From positions 744,001 through 808,000 of the forward strand of contig JAMZAV010000161.1 of NCBI GenBank assembly GCA_024449915.1: 64,000 nt of DNA, given 5' to 3'. The stretch is from Sweltsa coloradensis (Eukaryota > Arthropoda > Insecta > Plecoptera > Chloroperlidae). The notes beneath the pieces were generated by a model. That model worked only from the letters and a program-made list of their open reading frames with translations, did not search any database and was not told where the DNA came from. This document shows, piece by piece, positions 56,961 to 64,000 of this stretch. Numbering within the stretch: the first letter of the stretch is position 1; each line of letters begins with the position of its first letter. Both the position numbers and the translations under genes were made by a program.

Positions 56961-57735
56961 GTCTGTCTGACTAGCGAATGTTCAGCAACACCAGATGCTG
57001 CCTCCAACTGTTCTACAAAATATCATGCTGGAAGTTAAGCATAACCCACAAATAGTGTGTACATTCACAACATTTACTTTCTCGGTTCTCCCATATATAT
57101 TCATGTTTTACACTCTTTATGTACACCCGGCATCAGAAGTAAAGTCTGTCTGACTAGCGAATGTTCAGCAACACCAGATTTCTCAACTTCTACAACATAT
57201 TGACTGGAAAGTTAAGGCATAGCAAATAGTGTGTACATTCACAATTACATTTACTTTCTCGGTTCTCAATATATCATGTGTTTACCTCTATTTATCTCCT
57301 CATCAGTAGTAAATCTGTCTGACTATGATGTTACAGCAACACCAGATAGATTGCCGATCCAAACTGTGTACAAAAATATCATGCTGAATTAAGGCTAAGC
57401 CACAAAACCGTGTACATTCACAATTAATTACTTTATCATTGCGTCGACCATATTTCATGTTTACACTCTTTATTACACCTCGGCAATAGTAGTAAAGTCT
57501 GTCTGACTACGAAGTTCAGCAACACAGATGCACTTCCAACTGTTTATGCAAAAATATCATGCTGGAAGTTAAGGCATAAGACAAATAGTGTAGTACATTT
57601 AAATTACATTTTCTGTTCTCCCATATTATTCATGTTTTAAATCTTATGTACACCCGGCATCAGTAGTAAATCAAGGCCTGGGTATTGTGGATACAACGAT
57701 ATCCATTGATTTACTTCTGACGTAGGGTGTACATG
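56961..57735. repeat. Four-unit ~180-bp tandem array with inverted end piece
   Basis: Units start GTCTGTCTGACTA at 56961, 57144, 57314 and 57497 and run to about 57672. Each contains TTCAGCAACACCAGAT, AAAATATCATGCTGGAAG, GTGTACATTCACAATTAC, TTTCTCGGTTCTCCCATA and TGTACACCCGGCATCAG. Units are 170-183 bp and differ by many scattered 1-3-bp deletions. At the end, GATTTACTTCTGACG-AGGGTGTACAT (57708-57733) is the reverse complement of the unit end ATGTACACCCGGCATCAGTA (57654-57673), forming a hairpin around CAAGGCCTGGG. Confidence 0.88.
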
Positions 57736-57869
57736 AAAGTCAAGACTTGATCCACCACGCGATCGCATACTAACACATGAAAGCATCAAATGTATTCTTC
57801 AATTTGGTGTCACATTGAATCCATACTTTTATAATAAGCTGGTGACTGACTGGCTAATTTTATTTTATT

Positions 57870-57940
57870 CTTATTTATTTATTTATTTATTTATTTAACG
57901 TCTATACTATTCAGTTAAAAAACTGATTTACAAAGGATGA
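57870..57940 (-). repeat. SINE/LINE 3' end, family B, copy 6
   Basis: Minus strand ATCCTTTGTAAATCAG, TTTTTT loop region, AACTGAATAGTATAGACG, then TTAAATAAATAAAT and a run of at least five more ATAA units. Confidence 0.82.
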
Positions 57941-59200
57941 AAACTAAATAAATCTAATTACACAGATGCAGACAAAAACGTGAACTAGTTAAGTAAATAT
58001 TTAATAAATTGAGTGACCATTGTGTCCCAAAGTTCTAATCAATGTCTAAAGTAAATGTTATAAACATTACAATTTTGTTACTATACTAATGTGTTTTGTA
58101 TGAATATTTTTAATATGTAGTTAATGATATAAATTGTTGAAGGAATGTTTTGGATAGAAGTAAATTTTTGTAAATTAAATTTTGATAAACCGAACATTCT
58201 ACTAAATTTATGATATTCCTACATTGGCAAATTATTTTCGTATATAGAGCACAAACTCCAGAATGGATCATAAGTTCTTTATTTCTATCCATCTGTTTAT
58301 TTGTTATGTAATTGGATACAGCAGTATACAGAATAAACAAATAATAACAAATAAAACTAGGTTACAAATCATTAAACTATTAACTGCTTTTTGTTTTAAT
58401 ACAAGAATGTCAGAACAGTATTCCTATTCAACTTAAAGTTATAATTAATTGCGTTGTTTTATAGAGACGAATAGTACGTATGCTGAACTCAGCTGTACCT
58501 AGGGAAATATGTTAAACATAAAACAAATAAGCTTCGACCTTGCTGCCGAAATATACATTTTTAGTGGTTATTCACAGAGCCATACATTATGGATGGATGT
58601 ATAGAGAATAATAATGGTGTCATATAAAATAGAATACATAGGAGTTCACAAGATAAGAAATGCATGAATGAGATTGACATAAAAAATATTAAAAGCATAC
58701 ATTAAGATGCGCTATGGAGAGGAACTTTATTTATAACTTTATATAAAAAAATTTATTTAATAAAGTAATTAGTTAAAATCGATTTTAGCATAAAGAAATT
58801 ATCAAATGAATAAAATAGACGATAAATAAGAAAATATGTTACATAGACTCTAAATTATATGGGTATATTATTTTTTATAAATTGCGGAAATTTTACTATA
58901 ATGGTAGAGGTAGCTTGGGCTTTTTAAAAATAATTTGTGGTTGGAAGTGAAAATAAATAAGAGTCGGGCCGCTTTTCATGAGAATTGTTTGCTGTATTTG
59001 TAATGAATAGTTCATGATAAGTCACGTACAAAAGTGGAAGCTGATTAAATTATTACAAAGGTTATGATGTGAAGATTCGTTGACTTTATTGTAAGGCATA
59101 AACACATAACGTCTCGTGGATTAATTTAGATACTACACGTTCTAGGATGTGAAGATTCCTTGTGATCTATATTGTATGGCCTATACACACAATATATCTG
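57941..59200. other. Non-coding stretch
   Basis: AT-rich. GGATGTGAAGATTC near 59143 repeats GATGTGAAGATTCGTTG near 59065. No gene. Confidence 0.4.
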
Positions 59201-59470
59201 TCAGTACATCGCTTGTATCACAGTTGCGCAACTATAAGCTGTTTGCCTCGCGTCGCCAGAGGCCTCTAGTGTGTGATAATGAAATCTGGAGTCGTGATTT
59301 GCCTTGAAGGGACGGTCGGATTGTGAATGGTGTATGCCCCCCCCCCCCTCCTGCTGCTCACCACAGCCTCTGTGTCGTTGATTTGACATTGTTGCGAGTG
59401 GCCTCGGGGTGACTGGAGTCTGAATCCAACAACCGCAAGAGAGAGGCTCACGACACAACGTAGCGCGGAA
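59201..59470. promoter_or_regulatory. GC-elevated island with C12 tract
   Basis: Contains GCCTCGCGTCGCCAGAGGCC, a C12 run at 59338-59349, GATTTGACATTGTTGCGAG and GAGTGGCCTCGGGGTGAC. Two overlapping minus-strand frames (61 and 85 codons) show no domain. It could be a regulatory element or an unrecognised exon. Confidence 0.2.
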
Positions 59471-59651
59471 ACCCTTTATATTTTGATTGGAGCATTTCTC
59501 GAGTGTATTTGACGGGACAAATGTAATATAACATCTAATTGTGTTAAATGAAACAATAACTATAACGAAATATTCTCGTGTCTAACAGAGGGTAGATTTA
59601 AAGAGTCTTGTTTGAAATAATTTATTTAAATTATTTATAATAATAATAATT

Positions 59652-59880
59652 TTTCGTGGGAAACCTGCCCAGGGCGCAATTCATGCCCCTCTTCAGATGT
59701 CTAACTAGGTATGTTGCGGATACGACAATTGTGAAGGGATGTCCGAGGGCTGTTTAAAAGGACTCAATCCCTTGCATTCGCATTAAGACTGAGGAAAACC
59801 TCGGAAAAACTTCTGTAAGGATTGCCGGTCTCGACGGGATTTGAACCCGGGACCTCCCCAATCAGAGTCGAATAATGTCA
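59652..59880 (-). repeat. tRNA-SINE, copy 1, with hammerhead-like 3' part
   Basis: Minus strand, 5' to 3': partial tRNA head with GGGAGGTCCCGGGTTCAAAT (B box) and CCCGTCGAGACCGGCAATCC; body with CCGAGGTTTTCCTCAG, GCGAATGCAAGGGATTGAG and CAGCCCTCGGACATCCC; then CATCTGAAGAGGGGCATG and GTTTCCCACGAAAAATT, ending in an ATT-repeat tail. CUGAAGA (59690-59696) and GAAA (59652-59655) are exact hammerhead core words, but the sequence between them does not make a clean stem II. The A-box half of the head is missing. Confidence 0.78.
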
Positions 59881-60098
59881 GTATTTACTCGATTTATTAT
59901 TATTCAATAACACAGCAAAAAAATGTGGGATAAGTTTTTTGAAAAGGGCAAAACTCCAATCATATTAGTACCTAACAACCCACTAAACACATTAGCATTT
60001 CAATAAAAAAATCATGAAAAATACTTTCATGAAATTTCATACAAAACAATGAGTGTACATTTCAAAAGAAACTTTAGTAGAACAGGTAAATGATATTT
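59881..60098. other. Non-coding spacer
   Basis: AT-rich, nothing recognised. Confidence 0.4.
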
Positions 60099-60312
60099 AA
60101 CAATTAATTGAACTTAACACTGTTCTTAGGTGGGGAAAATAGATTTTATTATGTTGCAATATTTCGAAAAGTTTCACTTTTCGTCTGCCAGTCGAAGAAA
60201 AGTGAAACTTTTCGTCTGCCTGTCGAAGAAAAGTGAAACTTTTCGAAATATTGCAACATAATAAAATCTTATTTTCCCACCTAAGAACAGTGTTAAGTTC
60301 AATTAATTGTTT
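60099..60312. mobile_element. Third long inverted repeat, with internal 30-bp duplication
   Basis: Left arm about 60099-60182 and right arm about 60230-60312 are near-identical in reverse (AATTAATTGAACTTAACACT, GTTCTTAGGTGGG, TTATGTTGCAATATTTCG). The centre holds a tandem pair of CGTCTGCC(A/T)GTCGAAGAAAAG units. Hammerhead-like order is present on the plus strand: TCGAAGA, stem AAAAGT-GAA-ACTTTT, C-GAAA, then TATTGCAACATAAT. C3 and U4 of the core are changed. Its layout parallels the elements at 6910 and 7391 but the sequence is unrelated. Confidence 0.8.
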
Positions 60313-61769
60313 AATAAGAAGTGTACAAAAAGGTAATTAGTAATCATCAGTGTTGTCCATCCATCTTTTTTATCATTCATGTTTTGAAACAATTAGTTTT
60401 CGATATTAATATTATTTAACTAACATATTGAAACTAAAACGTCTACTGATCTGATCACCGATGTAGGCAGTGAAGGGAAAATAATGCTCCAGGTATTTTT
60501 TATTTGCAACTTGTTATGTGTTAGTAACAGATGTTCAATACAGATGTTGTGCTGATAAAAGAAACACAAACACACATCGCTCAACTCCTCGGCTGGTACC
60601 GACAGCCGCAAAACTTAGCATTGGCAATACGTAGAGGAGAAGGTGGGTTGTATTCAGTTGAAATCAGCTAATATGAGTGGCATAGACAGCAGCGCTAGAA
60701 TAAACAATTAGCAACCCACAAAAAATCGAAATTCACAAGTGCTACAGAGTGCCCGTATATTGATAACAAGAAAACTTGAACGCTGACCCCTAACTATAAA
60801 TTACAGAATAATGTATTTACTGAAAGCACCCGACATACTACACAAATTTTATTTATTTTCTACAATTGAAAGGTCAGTGAACAGTCCAAAATTGAAAAAC
60901 ATGTGATAACTTTTCGGATTAAAAAAATGTGTAACACTTTATTTGAATAAAATAATAAATAAAATAAAATATTATTTATTGATGATGATATAGCTTGTTA
61001 TTCACCCAATTTCACGCTATGAGTGGATCTGGTATTTTCCTTTACAGTTCAACTGTAAAACCGTACTAAATACTAAGTGTTAGGTATTTTCCCACGTACA
61101 GATGACAACCGACAAACATTAAAGCAGCTTGCACTTATAGTCATTGCCCCGTTATACTGTAAATATCACTTCCTACTGAATTTATTACCGATGTTTCAGC
61201 CTCATTTTTATCGGAAATTCCCTTGATGTTTATTATTTCTCGTCTGATTGGTAAAATTGCACGGGCAATTTCTCCTAAGACTTGAATGTTATTCTCGTCG
61301 TTCGTCTCTTATCAATAAACGTTTACGGCACAATCTGTAGGAAATGGGCCATAAGACAAAGTCGTTCACCCCTACTAGGTCGACCATCGGATTCGGGGAT
61401 TGATGTGACCTAATAAAGTGCTTTCTATTCCAGAGGAAATCAATAATTCAACAACCAAGTCGACTCAAATAAACCAACTTAAATCAAACTTGTTAGGTTT
61501 TAATATTCGCAACAGTTTCGCTTGAGTAATTCATAAATGGCTTTCGTTCATCATTAACAAGAAAAGTCTTAAAGTGCTTCTTTGTGTCAGAAAATAATAA
61601 TGAAATCTGATTTCCGTAAAATAAATATTAATAAGTAAACAAAGCGACAGTTTTTGACAGAAAATTAATTGCCATTCCATTTCCCCATCCTTCAGACCCA
61701 TAGTTAATTAGGAGAGCTAAGGAATGCTAAATTCAGTAGAAGACATTTTTATATTAATTACGAACTTTT
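60313..61769. other. Non-coding stretch
   Basis: No repeat copy or exon recognised. Confidence 0.4.
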
Positions 61770-61835
61770 GAATAATACGACTTATAGGGACTTTTTACGT
61801 TAAATAAATAAAATAAATAAATAAAATTTATAAGT
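61770..61835 (+). repeat. Possible eroded family B tail
   Basis: CTTATAGGGACTTTTTACG followed by TTAAATAAATAAAATAAAT resembles AATAGGATAGACGTTAAATA but the hairpin is absent. Confidence 0.3.
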
Positions 61836-62397
61836 GCACGATTTATTATTTTGCCTATTTAATAAGAAAAAAATCCTTTTTAAAAAGTAAGCTATTTTAC
61901 TTCATTACTGCTTTTTATGTCGTCTTACATTGCTATATAATTAAATTCACAAGATCTTTCTCTAGACATACAACTCATTTCCAACAATTTTGCCAACAAA
62001 CTAAGTGACTGAATTCGTTTACAATACCTGACTGAAACCGATATTATAGCGAGTTTTTGTATGCCTGTGTTAATTGGTGTTAGAAATTATGTCGACAGGA
62101 AGCGTGTGGCTCGTTCTCGATAATAAATAACAATAAAGTCGCCATTTTGATTTCTGTCCGAAAAGCTCGCATAAAAAGGTGGGGACAACAGATAATTTCT
62201 TAAGAACAATAATTGTTCTTAATTCTTCTTACCTGTGAATTATTCACAGTTATAAATAATAATATAACCTTTAATTTTCTCAGCAAATCTTTTGGTTTCA
62301 AAATGTGATACAAAGGTCCTCGTCGAATGAAAAAGGCCTTCAGACTTCGCCAATGCAATAGCCAAAAGAAACTCGTTACTTTTATTCAAAATATTAA
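61836..62397. other. Non-coding stretch
   Basis: AT-rich, nothing recognised. Confidence 0.4.
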
Positions 62398-62640
62398 AAA
62401 AAAACTGTCCAATGCATGCCTCTCTTCAGGTGTGAAACTAGGTATATTGGAGTTAGGACAACTGTGAATATATGTCTGAGGGCTGTTTAAGAGGACTCAA
62501 TCCCTTGCATTCACATTAACGACTAGGAAAACCTCGGTAATAATCTTAAGTCAGGATTGCCGGTCTCGACGGGATTTGAACCCGGGAGCTCCCGAATCAG
62601 AGAAGCACATTTAACGTTCGAGCCAACACTGTCGGTTTGT
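62398..62640 (-). repeat. tRNA-SINE, copy 2, complete head
   Basis: Minus strand: full tRNA-like head with A box TGGCTCGAACGTTAAATG, GATTCGGGAGCTCCCGGG and B box GGGTTCAAATCCC; then GTCGAGACCGGCAATCC, CCGAGGTTTTCCTAGTCG, TTAATGTGAATGCAAGGG, CTTAAACAGCCCTCAGAC, CACCTGAAGAGAGGCATGC and a T9 run. It aligns with 59652-59880 across the body and completes its head. The CTGAAGA word is kept, the GAAA end is lost. Confidence 0.82.
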
Positions 62641-64000
62641 TCAAGATGTAAATGTCAATCGTTATCACCTCGCACCCTTTTTTCAACCGTCTCTTAAGAA
62701 GTTACATTTACATTTCTAATTTGTTGTTATGATCGACGTTCACAAATCTTTCCAAAATAACCAGAAAATCGTTCTCTCACTGCGAGGTGAGAGCTCTGCA
62801 GAGGAAATAATAAATTGACATTCATGTCCTGAAGATTAGTAAGGATTTTCCTTGAATGCGGTGCCCTTCTTGATTTGACTTAAAAGTAGAGTACCCAACA
62901 TTTATTTTCCTCACCTCAAATATGAAATCTCAAGTTTTTTCCCCTCTAGTGTGGTTGACGTTAACAATCTTGTACAATGAGTTGTATTCCTTATGACATA
63001 TGACGTCATTAATCTTAATATCATTCCAAGTTGTATTCTTACGCAGCTGTTTGTATACAGAAGTAGATTCCTTGTGCCGTAGTTGGTAGTACTGTTATAA
63101 ACGTGACAGAATACTTTTTATCCCGGCTTCATTTATTATTAAAGCATATTTTTCAGATCACAATGGGTAGTGAGAAATGTAAGACAGAAAATCAAGCTGG
63201 AAATGTGGAGTCGTTTACGAATACCTTGTATTTATTTTTAGCAAGAGGGAGTTCATATTTTCCTTTGTCCATCTATTTTCTGTTGAAAAATGTATATTTT
63301 GTGAGATTGCACAACAATTGGAAAGAGACAGCACAGTTTATTTTTGTCACAGGTTTCATAGACAAAATAATTCTAAAGTAGGTCGGACTACTTTATAAAG
63401 TTCACACCTTGATAATTAAATAACTTTCTTACTGGCAACCAAGCCTAAGCTACACTACACATTAGAAGTAGATTGAGCAATTTCCCCAAATTTTGTGGCA
63501 TTAACTGAAGGACTTTGTTAATGTTGCTCTTTTTAATACTTCCTCGTTAATTTATTTATTAGATCTTGATAACAGTTACAATTGAATGGAGGATATCCGA
63601 AAAAGGCATAGCCCTGTACAAGACAGTGCCTGCTACCCTATAAACTCAAAATTAATTAAAACCATATCAAATCTAAAATCAATAACAAGTTGAATATAAA
63701 AACAGAATTAAAATTACTTTACATAATCACCTTGAAAATATATATGGTGTTCATGTACCAACAATATGTTCTAACAAACATTATCCCTCATAAAATACGT
63801 ATTCGAATGGTTATGTTAATAATATGATTTGTGGAATGCCTGTCTGAATATTATAAAATCACAAGAAGGGAATACAAATACTTTTGGTGAAGAAAATCTT
63901 GACATTTTCATTATTTACTCTTCATTTACGGTGCATCAGACAATAGCCCTGGCTTCTCCTACCACTGGGCTCCCAATTCCCAACAGATCCCGGAGTGTAG
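62641..64000. other. Non-coding stretch to window end
   Basis: A perfect TGACGTCA at 63001-63008 and a 3' splice-like TATTTTTCAG at about 63147-63156 followed by ATGGGTAGTGAG. The 92-codon frame at 63103-63381 has no domain, so no gene is called. Confidence 0.4.

Noticed and set aside
37423..61400. Shared GTTCACCCCTAC word at about 37484 and 61365
   Set aside because: Similarity does not extend beyond about 12-15 bases, so no repeat family is claimed.
13623..63008. Three perfect CRE sites (TGACGTCA at 13623, 27024, 63001)
   Set aside because: An 8-bp palindrome is expected about once in a window this size; three widely spaced copies without context are not convincing.
63103..63381. Possible exon after TATTTTTCAG
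   Set aside because: The frame becomes low-complexity after about 25 codons, and the only donor-like site would leave a 22-bp exon.
1..64000. CRISPR arrays, operons, rRNA genes or prokaryotic phage modules
   Set aside because: None is present. Composition, SINEs, LINEs and hAT elements are eukaryotic, and tandem arrays lack the spacer-repeat structure of CRISPR.

Overview
This is a strongly AT-rich eukaryotic window that reads as a gene desert or the inside of a very long intron. It has no bacterial-type gene layout and no long intact open reading frame. Most of what can be identified is repeat biology: tRNA-derived SINEs, two SINE families with a structured 3' end, broken non-LTR retrotransposons, hAT and TTAA-target MITEs, long inverted repeats carrying hammerhead-like cores, and tandem arrays. 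The style of the repeats (SINE bodies with a CCGAGGTTTTCC-like block, CAGTGGCG hAT ends, jockey-type LINE tails) suggests an arthropod, probably an insect with a large genome. That is inference from resemblance, not from a search.

Left part (1-20 kb): a 0.64 kb MITE with TTAA flanks lies at 361 and a second, inverted copy at 19092. A degenerate jockey-like LINE C-terminus sits at 3.1-3.6 kb. A homeobox/TALE-type site cluster is at 5.2 kb. A near-perfect 425-bp palindrome (6.9-7.3 kb) is followed directly by an element with identical 76-bp terminal inverted repeats (7.4-7.9 kb). Between 13 and 17.3 kb several SINE pieces are packed together; they fall into two families whose 3' ends fold into the same hairpin with compensating base changes.

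Middle part (20-45 kb): tRNA-like SINE heads occur at 20.2 and 20.9 kb. A 618-bp hAT-type MITE (23775-24392) has an exact 8-bp target duplication. There are several GC-elevated, non-repetitive islands that could be regulatory. The best protein-coding candidate is a minus-strand terminal exon at 32281-32613: 110 codons, six cysteines in a duplicated spacing pattern, a 3' splice site at its start and a polyadenylation signal just after its stop. A frameshifted LINE reverse transcriptase at 36.3-37.3 kb is flanked by a 25-bp direct repeat. A degenerate ~75-bp minisatellite lies at 40.5-41.1 kb.

Right part (45-64 kb): a four-unit ~220-bp tandem array (45821-46689), a four-unit ~180-bp array that ends in an inverted piece of itself (56961-57735), a long AAT/GAA tract (48.9-49.1 kb), a pair of related tRNA-SINEs (59.7 and 62.5 kb) and a third long hairpin (60099-60312).

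Two patterns run through the whole window. First, a 17-base sequence, TGGTGGAGGTGCCGGGT or a close variant, occurs eight times. It is exactly the reverse complement of the 3' end of mature tRNA-Ala including the added CCA, as in a primer-binding site. At three loci it begins a longer shared repeat. Second, three unrelated inverted-repeat elements and one SINE carry CUGAAGA...GAAA-like hammerhead core pieces, as known in Penelope-like elements. These two patterns are the best candidates for something not yet described.
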